Assembly: GCA_001414345.1 (NCBI GenBank)
Contig: LLCB01000347.1
Coordinates: 1 to 57,448 of the forward strand
Length of the DNA stretch: 57,448 nt
Direction: 5' to 3'
Source: Hymenoscyphus infarciens
Lineage: Eukaryota; Ascomycota; Leotiomycetes; Helotiales; Helotiaceae
The notes below the pieces were generated by a model. It was given only the letters and a program-made list of their open reading frames with translations, was not told the origin of the DNA and did not search any database. The translations under genes were made by a program, and so were the position numbers. This document shows, piece after piece, positions 47,953 to 57,448 of this stretch; within the stretch, counting starts at the first letter, position 1; each line of letters begins with the position of its first letter.

Positions 47953-50728
47953 TCATCTGAAAGCTCCAACACTGGCACGTTCTCGGAGGGTTCTCCTCAT
48001 CCCTTCAGACTTCGAAGGACTGCCAACTCCAGTAATCTTCACCCAGTCCTCCCATTCCCTCGCAATTTCCATTAGAACACCACCCATTACTGCCGCCGAG
48101 GCCATGAGTCCATGGCCTTCGCCCTCAAGGACTCGTACCTCGCATTTCTTCATAGTCTTGCCGAGCCATCTTACATTCTCGACTGGTACTCTTGTGTCCT
48201 TGCTACCGTGGTGGATAACCACAGCTCGGGTGATATCAACGTAGCGAAATCCAATAGTGTGTCTCCTTTCCAGACATACCAACAAATCGACAGCCGGGTT
48301 TGCGCCAGAGGTGGCCAGATCCCAGATAGCATGGGTGAGCCTCGTATCATAAGTAACCTGTCGTTCCTTGTCTGCCAGCGAAAGAGCTGCGGCAGCTAGA
48401 ATTGCAGCTTCATTGTTGGGGTCATTTGGATTGTTGGTAGCCTTTTCCAGAGGACTTTGGGTTGATGGATCAGGATAGACCGTGGAATTTCTGCCATGAA
48501 TGTCCTTTTCCGGGCCAGGGGTTACTGTCCTCCTACCACTGGTAGCAGGAGTATCACGCCCGGTAGATTTACGCTTATTGCGGCGTGGAGATTTTGGAAG
48601 ACTGCTGGTAATGGAACTACTTGTAGCGGACATGAAACTCGAGTTTGCAGCTTTCAAGATGGGGGTAGGAAGAGCACGAAGAATGCGCTGAGAAGTTGGG
48701 ATGGAATTTGTAGGTGGTGACGAGGTTTGGCCACCTAATACGCTTAACTGGGAAGGTGGAATCCAAGGTGCAAGGAGGTGGATTCGCCCTCGAATATGTT
48801 GGGGCATACGAAGTGCGGTCGCGAGAGCATATATGGCTCCGGCGGAGTGGGCGAGGATAGAAAACTTGGTTATTTTCAAAGCTTGACAGATAGCATACAC
48901 ATCATCTATAAGAGTTTAGTCACGAGTGGGAATTTAGTCACACAAGGGGTCACATACCTGGCCAACTTAGAGGTGTTGCCGTGCCATCAGTATACGGCTC
49001 GCTATCACCTACTCCAGGGCGGTCTGGTGTGATCAAGCGCAGTTTGAGTGTCAAGGCTAGCTCATCATAAAATGCGGTTATGTATCTTGTCAATCCCATG
49101 CCAACACAACAGAAAACAGCAAAGCCTTCGGAATCGCCAACCTCGGAGAAGGAAATCGTTCGGCCCGTCTGAGGATGTCGAATCTTTTGTGATAACCTGG
49201 GCGAGCAAAGATATGCTTCTACCGCATCGTCAATAGAGTCGGCACTGTTAGGTCTATCATCAACATGTATTTGAGGGGGCTTGACTGGCTCCGGAGAGGA
49301 AAATCTTTTCATCTGGTTGCTATTTCTATGGCCTGGATCCTTTTCCTTTGGGCTCAAGGGCGCAGATAATCTCTTCAACCGTGATCCGGCACGTTTAGGT
49401 GCAGGAATATCAAGAGATTCAGGGAGTCCTTTCCCAGACTTTCTATTGGATCTATCTGGACTCTGGCGCGATCGTCTTTGGGCAACAGAAGGTGATGGAG
49501 CTCCTTCATCGGCGTCTTCATTGGCAGTTTCTGCCACCTGTTTGGTGGCTAGCGCATTCGCCTTTGCCATTCGTGAGTTGTCGAAATCTTCAAGTGGCTC
49601 CATCATTTTAGAAGTTCCTTCTATTGGCGGAAACTGATTCTCTCGCCGGCTTCGCTCACGCCTGTGATGGTTATGTTCAGACGATTTCCGAGAGCGATCG
49701 ACTCCTCCATCCTCGCTAGCACGCTGCTTGCTACTCTGCCAACTTGACCGCTGGGAAGATCGTTTCTTTCCAGCAGCGGCTGGCTTGTGTAAGGACGAAT
49801 CCCGTGTTGGTATGAATCTGCCGGACCCTATTCCTCCTTGGCTCGAAGAGCCGGCAAAAGGAGGTCCCAGGTTCTCCTTGACCGGGCTTGTATGTGCTGG
49901 CTTGGTGGGTGATGGCTCTTCCGGCTCTTCGCCAATTGCTGTTTCTGCCATGAAAGAATCGGCGTCGAATCGTGGAAGCGGGAGACGGTTGTCCATGTTT
50001 GGGTCCTTCGCAGTCCCGCTGCTTCCTTTCTTGCGATCGATTTCCTTTTCTCTTAGTCTTTCCTTGGAACTCATGTACATCAATCCCTTGCGTTGTCTCG
50101 CCTGCTTCTTTCCCCAGCTATCGCTCGAGGATTTCCGGCGTAATTCGGGAAATGCTGGTGCTTTGCCTGGTTCAATGGATATGCCGCCCAGACTACTCGC
50201 ATCGTCCCTATCCTTCGACCCCGATGATCCCTTGGATGAGGGACGTGAGCTACCTCTTAAAAATGTCTTAAGCGGACTGGCCTCACGGGGAGATCGCGGC
50301 GATTGTGGTGCCGTTAAGGGAGAGAATCCAGATGGTGGTTTCGCAGTTCGGATGACGGGAGGACTCGCCGCCAGCTCGTCGAGAGATTCCTCCTCTACCA
50401 GTTGTCGCAGAGAAGGTTGATTGTATGCGCCGTAGTCTATACCAAAACTCCCCCCTGGTGACCGACTGCCATCGTGCCCGCTCAAATGGCCGAATGTATG
50501 ACTTGTTGGCGCAGGTGATACGACAGTGGATGGATGCCCGCCGGGATTTTCGAATAACTGCTTCGCGGGCGAGGAGATAATGGATAAGGATGTGATCAAA
50601 GATGATATGACCTCGGGGGATGCGGGCTGAATATGAATGCGATTCGTAGGAGTCGAAGGGCCCTGAAGAGACTTTCTTCGACCATGGCCTCGGTGACGAG
50701 CTGGAACTGGAGGGGGGTTTGAATCCAT
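47953..50728 (-). CDS. Alpha/beta hydrolase with long disordered N-terminus
   Basis: Two exons (50728-48958 and 48905-47953, 52-nt intron with GTATGT donor) encode 907 residues. Residues 1 to about 500 are low-complexity, rich in Ser, Pro, Arg and Lys. The hydrolase fold starts near 515 (GRTISFSEVGD) and continues with LITPDRPGVGDSE. The nucleophile elbow is AHSAG (Ser at about 611), with Ala in place of the usual first Gly. The acid is in HHGSKDTRVP (Asp about 827) and the histidine in GEGHGL (His about 855). Between elbow and acid, where the cap domain sits, is a Ser/Pro/Asn-rich insert of about 110 residues. The fold and triad suggest an active esterase, lipase or thioesterase; substrate is unknown. 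The N-terminus may serve localisation or phosphoregulation. Confidence 0.88.
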
Positions 50729-51360
50729 TGCTGCGGGAGGAGGTGCAGGAATTGGAGATGAACAAATCTGAGCGCAGCGCCTGCTCCTGCCCAGTGTTCC
50801 CCCAAACCTGTTAAGATGTGGAAAAAGCCAAAAGTTCTCACTGCATTGACCTTTCCAAAACAGTAGAGAAGCCTACGAATGTTTCACTCGAATCGACCGG
50901 TCCGCTCTTGAGCCGATGCGGGTTTGAGGGGTGAATACTGTACTCGAATGGGTAGGTAGTGGCTATAGCTATGCTATAAGTGCTGCTGCCATTGAAGGAG
51001 GATGCAGAGCCCTGAATGCAGTCAGCGATGGTGAACCTGCGGGTTTTTCTTCTCCCACCCGGCAAGACCAAGGGGCATCTGAAAAGATAGGGGTCACTGG
51101 GTCACTGGGTCACTGCCGGCATATGCATGTGACGCAAATCGTAATTACCTCCGTAAAGCCTTTTCGAGGGCCGTCGCAAAAAAAGGCTACTGTACTTGTA
51201 CTAGTAAATGGGGTTTGAGCAGAGCAACCGTCCAGACAAATTTCTGGAAAAGGCTGCTGTGCTGGAGAACGCTACTGCAGGTTTCTCGGTCTCACGCCGA
51301 TGCTGCAAGCCTACGGCTACCAACAATGGAAGTGAGTGGAGGAGGGGAGGACCGTGGGGC

Positions 51361-51399
51361 TGGAGCTGGAGCTGGAGCTGGAGCCGGAGCCGGAGCCGA
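51361..51399. repeat. GGAGCT/GGAGCC hexanucleotide repeat
   Basis: About six perfect to near-perfect units. Confidence 0.85.
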
Positions 51400-51453
51400 G
51401 GGTAAAGCAACAATGCTTTGCTTTGGGCTACTTGTACTAAGTAAAAAGGAGTC

Positions 51454-51488
51454 GAAGATGAAGATGAAGATGAAGATGAAGATGAAGA
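51454..51488. repeat. GATGAA hexanucleotide repeat
   Basis: About six units, ending in GATGAAGACGG. Confidence 0.85.
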
Positions 51489-51761
51489 CGGAAAGTCACA
51501 GAGGATCACAAGTTTGGAAATCTTTCGAGCAATGAACACTAACCTTGCACCGCACCCGACCCTCACGCTGATAGTGATAAGAGCAGCAGGAGGCCTAGGT
51601 GTAACTAACTGTTTACAAGGGAGGTCCGGTCCGGTATGGGGTCTAATTTGCCTGCAGTAGGGTACGAGTACTGCTGCCAGGAACAACATACGGAGTACCT
51701 CACCCGATGCGGCAGTCGATGCTTCTCTTATAGGGATGTTACCTTTACGAAAAGCCAAGGT

Positions 51762-52470
51762 GCAATACGAATAAAGCATAAAGTAAGGCCAAATGAGCCA
51801 TATGCTTTATTATATTGCCAAGAGTTTCATTAGCCAATAGGAAGCCTTCTTTCCTGTCACGTGCTAGCGCTTACTTCGCTTACTCGAAATTTTCATGCTT
51901 TAGAACTTCTTTCCCAAAACAACATTTTTCTACAACACTACGAATAGCTTAAAGCACTCCTATCATGTTAAACCGAAGAGCCTATAACCTTAGTCTTAAA
52001 GTAAAAGCCTAATTTATTACTATCCCTCCCCGGAACTAAATGTAGAGTGTATAGACATTTAGTATAGCCGTGCGATTACATTTACTTAAAAGAGGGGGAT
52101 AGTACGATAAAGAACGTTAAAGGTGTCGATAAAGTAATAAAGTAATAAAGCGAAATGTTAGTTATACGAGCGGCGAAACCGATTAGGATAAAGCAGTATA
52201 GAAGTAGGATAGAGAGGATATATTACTAAATAGAGAGGACGAAGACGAAGACGAAGATAACGAGAGCGATGACGATTCTAGGAATAGCTTTAATTATTCT
52301 ATATAATTATAATATAAATTATTACTTTTTATATTAAAAGGCCACATTTCAGTACTATATTTATATACTTTTATGCCTAAAATTTATCCTATAATAACGC
52401 TAACAGCCATATTACGCTTTACGCCAAATGAGCGTTTCGTATTGCTTTACGAAACGTAAGAATAAGCATC
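51762..52470. repeat. Repeat relic with hairpins at both ends
   Basis: A ~57 bp imperfect hairpin at 51762-51818 (GCAATACGAATAAAGCATA pairing with TATGCTTTATTATATTGC) encloses GGCCAAATGAGCC. Near the other end, 52420-52455 repeats GCCAAATGAGC and forms GTTTCGTA/TTACGAAAC. The interior is AT-rich with no frame. Probably a decayed small element; type unknown. Confidence 0.45.
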
Positions 52471-53498
52471 TCTATTCTCTTAACCTTGTGTAGATCCACA
52501 GGAAGTCGACAACAAGTTCAACAACAACCTGGAATAAAGAACAGACCTTCCGAAGCATCCAATGATCCTTCCTTTGGTTGATAAACAACTTCATGCTGCT
52601 GTCACGCTGTGCAGTTGAATTGAAATTGGAAATTGGGGGAGAGCACCGTGCGCTCGGAAAAAAGAAAAGAGGTCGTGGAACCTTCCATCAGATCACGTAC
52701 GACGCTTTAGGAAACATTAATTTCATCTGAGAACGAATTAAAAGATCTCAAGGGATTGCATCGTAAACTCTTCGAATTCCACGATTGGTCCGGCTTGTTT
52801 TGGCAGCACGGCAGTTCATGTGTCGTAGGGGGCAGTAATTACAGCTTTCAAAGGCAATTCAAGTAAATTATCCTAAACACTTAACCTTGGAGGCATTCAA
52901 GAGACGAGTCTAGTCATTTAGAGCAGTCAAACTTACTTGTGTTATACCATCTAGATTATTTGAGAAGGTTGTTTCCTCCCGCTTTTATTCGTATTTTACC
53001 ACTCTGTGCTGCCATATTTTGAGGATATCACCTCTGAGGGCTTCGCTTGAACAGTCTAGTCAGTGGAATTGGCTCTATGAGGGAGCCCCACCAAAAACTC
53101 ACCCCCGGCACTATACTACAGTATATTATAAGGGCAAATAAATTCGCAAAAATATAATAAAAGTTCTTATCGATCCTAATGCTATTATAAAGAAGGGTAT
53201 TAAGTATTATAACTTTTTAGCTAGTAGCTGTGGCTACATCGAGGTGGAAGTGGGTAGAAGTAGGTGTGTCTCAAATCGGCGTGTTTTTCCTCCCCCCTTG
53301 TAAATAGAAAATCCGGGTCTTCCACGATGTGATGTCATCAAGCCCCGATAGTTAAAGAGCACAACATGCATTGATTCCATTCCCTTATCAAATGTTTTCC
53401 GTTTTTCAAAAGAAATATTACTATAGTACTCGGTGTTTTCCAAAAAATCGCCATCCCTAAGCAACTAAAAGGTGCTTCTTCACGAGCCTCCAGTTATT
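52471..53498. other. Upstream region of the desaturase-family gene
   Basis: Mostly normal composition, with a member of the dispersed repeat near 52855-53010 and an AT-rich patch at 53110-53220. No gene recognised. Confidence 0.4.
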
Positions 53499-54660
53499 AT
53501 GGACGCCTTGCTTTCTGTTCCGGTATTGGGCTATTTCTTAGGCCCATCCACATTTTCTACGAGTCTGAACCTTCTATTCTTTTATATGGTATGTGAACTA
53601 CTAACTTTGTGTTTAGCTACATGCTAACAGTATTTCAGACATGTATGTTTACTCCGCACTAAACAACCAGCTCAGTAAATAACCAAATTACTAGGGAGCA
53701 CATTAGTTCTCTCACAACCTCCTTTGAAAGTCGAAATTGTTGGGACTTTAGGAATGCGAACTCTGTTCTTCCTGTTACCTTCGACCCTCTTCCTCATCTT
53801 TGATAGCCTTATTCCAAGCATCGCAGTCAACATCAAAACACAAGGCGAATCAGCTTTACCAACTCGCACGGGTGGTTCACGAAGCTCCAAAAGAAGCGGC
53901 CCAGTCTGGTATCGAGTTATCGGTCTAAGCCTTTTCAACATTATTCTGGGGGTTTCGGTACAAGCTGGAATCGAGGTAATATTTACCGAAGTCCTGAACT
54001 GGAGAAGCGCGTTACAAGTCACCACTACGCTGCCAATGCCTTGGTCAATTGCAAAACATGTTTTGAGAGGCCTTTTGATTCGAGAGGTACCTAGATCCCG
54101 TCTTATTTCAAATCATCATTAACGAGTTACAGGTCTTGCAATATTACATTCATCGGTTCATTTTACACCCAAGTAACTCCAACTATTTCAGTCGAGCTCA
54201 CAAGTCTTACTTCCACTCAATCACATCCCCCTATTCCTTCGCCGCGCACTACGATCACCCAGCTTCTTATCTTCTTCTTCGCTTCATCCCAACGTATCTA
54301 CCGTCCATTGTATTCCGAACACATCTCCTAACTTATCTCATGACACTTTCAATCATCACCCTCGAGGAGACTTTCACATTTTCCGGCTACAACACAATAC
54401 CTGGTATAATGCTAGGTGGCATGGCTCGAAGGCAGGATCTCCATAGTCAGGGACGAGGCAAAGGAAATTTTGCACCATTAGGAATTGTGGATTGGATTCA
54501 CGGAACCAGCATTGGAGATGATGTGGCCGATGATATGAAAGACGAAGCTGATAAGCATCATATTAGTGAAAGGAGTGGAAACGCGATGGAAAAAGCCAAG
54601 GAAAGTGGGAGGCAAGGTCTGAGATCATGGAATGGAAAGAAGAAGAATGAAAAGAAGTAG
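53499..54660 (+). CDS. Sterol desaturase / fatty acid hydroxylase family protein
   Basis: The model is 53499-53588, 53639-53642, 53695-54086 and 54133-54660, giving 337 residues. The second exon is a 4-nt microexon (ACAT) between introns of 50 and 52 nt with GTATGT donors and CAG/TAG acceptors. Joining exon 1 directly to 53695 hits a stop, and no other canonical acceptor restores the frame. With the microexon the junction reads FFYMTWSTLVLSQPP. Membrane helices lie in the first ~160 residues. The di-iron histidines are HRFILH (169/174), HKSYFH (185/190), HYDH (201/204) and a late RRQDLH plus DWIHGT (266, 285), typical of the ER membrane C-4/C-5 sterol and lipid hydroxylase superfamily. The C-terminal ~45 residues are charged. 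The substrate cannot be assigned; the gene is not one of the textbook ERG genes I recognise. Confidence 0.88.
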
Positions 54661-54959
54661 TGGATTTTATTATGGGGGTTAGGATATGGGAGTTTGGGCT
54701 TTGTGAATGGATCTGTTGATGTTTTGATACCCCCCCTTTTCAGTCGCTAAGAAAACCGAATCTTTGTCTTTGTCAATGTATTTTGAACTATAGCAGAATG
54801 GTTCTATTGTATTTCAAACTCGTGAGACAAAATTGAGAGGTTATTGACATTGACTTGTAGAGTATGGAGGGCACCCCTCCACTCTCGCCGCTTTTAAGTC
54901 CCCACCTCAATGCGTTCTGCCCAACAACCCACACTTTTTGATCAAGCATCAACTCCAGA
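54661..54959. promoter_or_regulatory. Short spacer between desaturase-family gene and DPB4
   Basis: About 300 bp separate the stop codon from the next start on the same strand, so it must hold the 3' UTR of one gene and the promoter of the other. No specific site is claimed. Confidence 0.45.
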
Positions 54960-55933
54960 ATGCCCCCAAAGAAGGCCTTACCAACAATGGTCTCAACTGA
55001 AGAAGCTGCGCTCGCAAAAGAGCAGTCCGTCAGGGACGGAATCAATGTGGATGTAAGTTACTTTTCTGTGAAAGCTCCCTCAACGCGTTCCTTGTAACAC
55101 ACGCGACCGATAACACTACAAGATGCTGGAACACGCCCATTGACAGTTTCAATAGGACTTCGCACTCCCAAAGAGCATCGTTACGAAACTAGCCAAGGGT
55201 GTTCTGCCGCCGAACACACAGATTCAAGGGAATGCGATGTTGGCGATGACCAAAAGCGCCACAGTTTTTGTCAATTACTTGGCTTCGCAGTACGTTTGCA
55301 TATATATCTTTCGGCACTCCTCGACTTTGCTGCTCGATTGGGGTACACAAATTAAGATGCTAACGATATGTGACTGCAGCGCAAACGAACATGCGATCTC
55401 GCAAAACCGCAAAACACTGTCCACGGTCGACGTTTTGGCAGCCTTGGAAGAACTCGAGTTTCCGGATTGGAAGGAGAAGCTTGAGGGCGAACTAGCTAGT
55501 GGGTACCCCAGCCTTGCCCCCAACGACAACATGCTGACAAGGTCACTTAGAATGGCACGAAATCCAAGCCGAGAAAAAGATCAACGCGAGTAAAAAGAAG
55601 GCCGCAGAGAAGGGCGAGGACGGGGAAGAGGATACACCAGGCGAAAACGAAGATTCCAGCAAACTCGGACAGCCCGCTGCGAAGAAAGCGAGATTGGAGA
55701 CTGGCCAGAGAGCGGGAGGCGCCGAGAGAACGAGTCTGCCATCGAGACCGAATACCGGAGAACATACTGTAGATGAAGATGCGGGGGATGATGAAGAAGC
55801 AGCAGAAGACGACGACGAGGATGAAGATGAGGACGATGAGGCCGAGGAGCGGCTTGAAGCGGAAGAACACGAAGATACCCAAGAAGTGGAGGCTGAAGAC
55901 GAAGCCCTCGATAATGGAGAAGACAGCGATTGA
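54960..55933 (+). CDS. DPB4: DNA polymerase epsilon subunit Dpb4 (histone-fold)
   Basis: Four exons (54960-55052, 55156-55289, 55380-55498, 55551-55933) give 242 residues, all canonical GT-AG. The histone fold of the CBF/NF-YB type spans about 32-115: LPKSIVTKLAKGVLP, then the long central helix AMLAMTKSATVFVNYLASHA followed by NEH, then TLSTVDVLAALEELEF. After KWHEIQAEKK comes a basic segment (AAKKARLE), and the last ~60 residues are an Asp/Glu-rich tail, common in fungal Dpb4. The protein pairs with a Dpb3-type partner as an accessory dimer of DNA polymerase epsilon and can also join CHRAC/ISW2-type chromatin remodellers in the nucleus. The third intron's donor is GTGGGT, slightly off consensus, but it is the one giving ELAKWHEIQ in frame. 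Confidence 0.93.
55793..55925 (+). repeat. DPB4: GA-rich acidic-codon tract
   Basis: Runs of GAC/GAT/GAG/GAA encode the acidic tail of Dpb4. The same tract makes a long artificial hydrophobic frame on the minus strand. Confidence 0.7.
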
Positions 55934-56744
55934 TTTGTGCTGATCTTGAAGTCGTTCTGTCAACTCGGGGCAAATGCATTTGGAAGGAGTTTTATAGGGG
56001 CAGGAGTTGAACGGATTCGCATGGATTGAGGACACGATACGATAAACGCCTGGTATCAGATTTACGAAGACATGCCATTTCAACCCTGTCGCGAGATTCG
56101 AGGGCAGCAAATTATTCTTATCACGAACAAAGGTCCGAGTAGCGATTCTTGGTGGAGCACCAAGGGGAAGGTAACGAGGGAGACGAAATACTACGTGGAC
56201 AATTTTTAAAAGTCCAAGACAATCGTAAATCTGAATCACAGTACTCATGATGGGAAATGAAAATGAATATCTCATCTATGTACATGTACTAAGTTTTTTT
56301 ATTCCTCTGTTCTTGATATTCATTCTTCCGTTCCTATCTACGAGAATGATTCGGCATGAATCGTAACCTGGAACCCTTCCTACCTATGGTGAACGTTGGT
56401 CAGTACTATGTTTTTGATAAATATATAGGGAAAGCGCAAGTGCAGGGGTCGTCCTCGCGCCTTCCTCCTCGACATCTCGACAACAGAACACGTCGTACCT
56501 TATTCCAAAAACGTTTTCTACATCAAGAAATATCCCATTCCATACCTACGGTGAACGGGAGGCGCCCTCCATCGTTCCTTCCTTGAACGCAAAAATAAGC
56601 CCTCGGCCTCTCGCCGCAACACATCAACACATCAACGCTTTTTCCTTCTTTATCTCAACTCGACCTCAACCCTCAACACTTAACACTCAACTGCTCGCCA
56701 CTCACGCTCAACAACCCTTAACGATAACACTGGAAGGGAAGAGA
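55934..56744. other. Spacer after DPB4
   Basis: Normal composition, C/T-rich near 56630-56740 like a leader for the possible exon that follows. No other gene seen. Confidence 0.4.
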
Positions 56745-56830
56745 ATGGATAAATCTAGTGAATACAACGACTTCTCAATACCTTTGTCTCGAGAACCTCG
56801 ATTGAGCTCCACTGGGGCTTGGGCTTTAAT
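56745..56830 (+). CDS. Possible first exon of an unidentified gene
   Basis: An ATG at 56745 follows a CT-rich leader in good context (GAGAATGG) and opens MDKSSEYNDFSIPLSREP, ending at a GTATGT donor at 56831. A downstream exon could not be placed, and a 24-base A run lies just inside the putative intron. Low confidence; it conflicts with the possible minus-strand exon further right only if the gene continues past 57059. Confidence 0.22.
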
Positions 56831-56842
56831 GTATGTTGTTCC

Positions 56843-56866
56843 AAAAAAAAAAAAAAAAAAAAAAAA
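56843..56866. repeat. Poly-A run
   Basis: 24 consecutive A, followed by a further A/G-rich stretch to about 56900. Confidence 0.9.
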
Positions 56867-57058
56867 GAAAAGAAAAGGGAAAAAAAAAAGATGAAAAAAG
56901 AAGCAAAAAAACCAACTGGCCTTTCTCTGGCTTTTGTTTTGGGATTGGATTTTCGATCCTGTACAATGTGTGTCGAGAGAAAAAGGAACAATTCCCTTTG
57001 AACTGGGCTCTTTTTTCGGGCTTGTGAATCAACACCAACACATGCATGGCTGAGATTC

Positions 57059-57247
57059 TCATCTTGGGTTTGCACGAGAAACGGTTCCTCTAGCCACTGG
57101 CCATGGAGACAGCACATCAGCCGCCTCGCTGACGTGTACCTCAAAACCATACATCTCATTCCAGAACCATGTAGAGTCGTGATATATGCGTGCCCCAATG
57201 TCGATACCCTTTCGTGCTGTTGCCGTAATCGTAATTGGACATACCAC
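57059..57247 (-). CDS. Possible C-terminal exon of an unidentified gene
   Basis: A minus-strand frame of 62 codons ends at 57059 and may extend upstream to about 57272. It has a protein-like, Trp- and Tyr-rich composition (GARIYHDSTWFWNEMYGFEV, then ADVLSPWPVARG). Its 5' exons would lie toward or beyond the right edge; an in-frame stop near 57283 means an intron would be needed. Family not recognised. Confidence 0.28.
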   Translation of the reverse strand: MVCPITITATARKGIDIGARIYHDSTWFWNEMYGFEVHVSEAADVLSPWPVARGTVSRANPR

Positions 57248-57448
57248 CAGTTCACCTCGGGGACTCCAAAACTTGGACTCGACTTATTCTACGACATCAT
57301 CGAAACCACCAATTCACACTCCCATTGACGCCCTCCCCCAAACTCTTAACACAATGCCACCACCCCCTCGGAATGAAAAGCGCCTCCCCCCTCTTCACAA
57401 CCACCTCCCTCCCCTCCCCCTCCCCATCGCTCCCCCAAACCAACCCAT

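Larger units (their letters stand above)
50729..51760. other. Hydrolase upstream region with microsatellites
   Basis: Normal composition. A GAGCTG/GAGCCG repeat lies at 51361-51399 and a GATGAA repeat at 51454-51488. Frames across these repeats are simple-sequence artefacts. Confidence 0.5.

Noticed and set aside
49728..50420. 230-codon plus frame opposite the hydrolase leader
   Set aside because: Shadow of the Ser/Arg/Pro-rich minus-strand coding region.
55547..56275. 242-codon minus-strand frame with membrane-like composition
   Set aside because: It lies antisense to the Dpb4 acidic tail; complementing GAN codons gives Leu/Phe/Ser-rich sequence automatically. Dpb4 has clear homology and splice structure on the plus strand.
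1..57448. CRISPR arrays, tRNA and rRNA genes
   Set aside because: No regularly spaced direct repeats with unique spacers and no convincing tRNA A/B-box pair or rRNA sequence was found by eye; a covariance-model scan would be decisive for tRNAs.

Overview
The window is nuclear DNA of a filamentous ascomycete. Genes carry short introns (mostly 46-124 nt) with GTATGT/GTAAGT-type donors and CTRAC-like branch sites. The gene set (Ssk2-type MAPKKK, Dpb4, fungal F-box-like paralogs, DHA1 transporter) is fungal, and gene islands alternate with very AT-rich tracts that lack CpA/TpG, the mark of repeat-induced point mutation (RIP). A helotialean (Leotiomycetes) origin is my guess from overall feel, not shown by any single marker. 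The window opens with 34 consecutive G, which looks like a contig or read end.

Layout. 0.5-4.1 kb: large coiled-coil protein (+). 4.9-5.5 kb: RIP-degraded relic. 6457-9700: a 3.2 kb RIP-dead DNA transposon with ~200 bp terminal inverted repeats and a 6-bp target duplication. 10.1-11.2 kb: mucin-like single-pass membrane protein (+). 12.6-15.6 kb: tandem pair of paralogous F-box-like genes (+), both 294 codons. 16.1-16.4 kb: a mariner-like MITE, then an AT-rich relic to ~18.4 kb. 19.6-20.9 kb: S-adenosylmethionine synthetase (-). 21.1-25.1 kb: AT-rich block holding two nested LTR-flanked mini-elements (TRIM-like), one inserted in the other, each with a perfect 5-bp target duplication. 26.8-30.9 kb: HOG-pathway MAPKKK (+). 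30.9-37.6 kb: long stretch with no recognisable gene. 37.6-38.9 kb: second mucin-like membrane protein (+). 39-42.5 kb: repeat-rich, with a second MITE. 42.5-44.8 kb: DHA1-type MFS transporter (-). 45.8-46.7 kb: membrane-anchored monothiol glutaredoxin (-). 48.0-50.7 kb: alpha/beta hydrolase with a long disordered N-terminus (-). 51.8-53.2 kb: repeat relics. 53.5-54.7 kb: sterol desaturase-family enzyme (+) whose gene model needs a 4-nt microexon. 55.0-55.9 kb: Dpb4 histone-fold protein (+). The right edge holds fragments of one or two genes I could not identify.

The genes do not form an obvious pathway cluster. They are housekeeping (SAM synthetase, Dpb4), stress or redox (MAPKKK, glutaredoxin), transport and surface functions, separated by repeats. 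The most unusual structures are the nested TRIM-like elements, the microexon gene, the long-TIR transposon and the tandem F-box-like pair. No tRNA, rRNA, CRISPR or telomere repeat was recognised.
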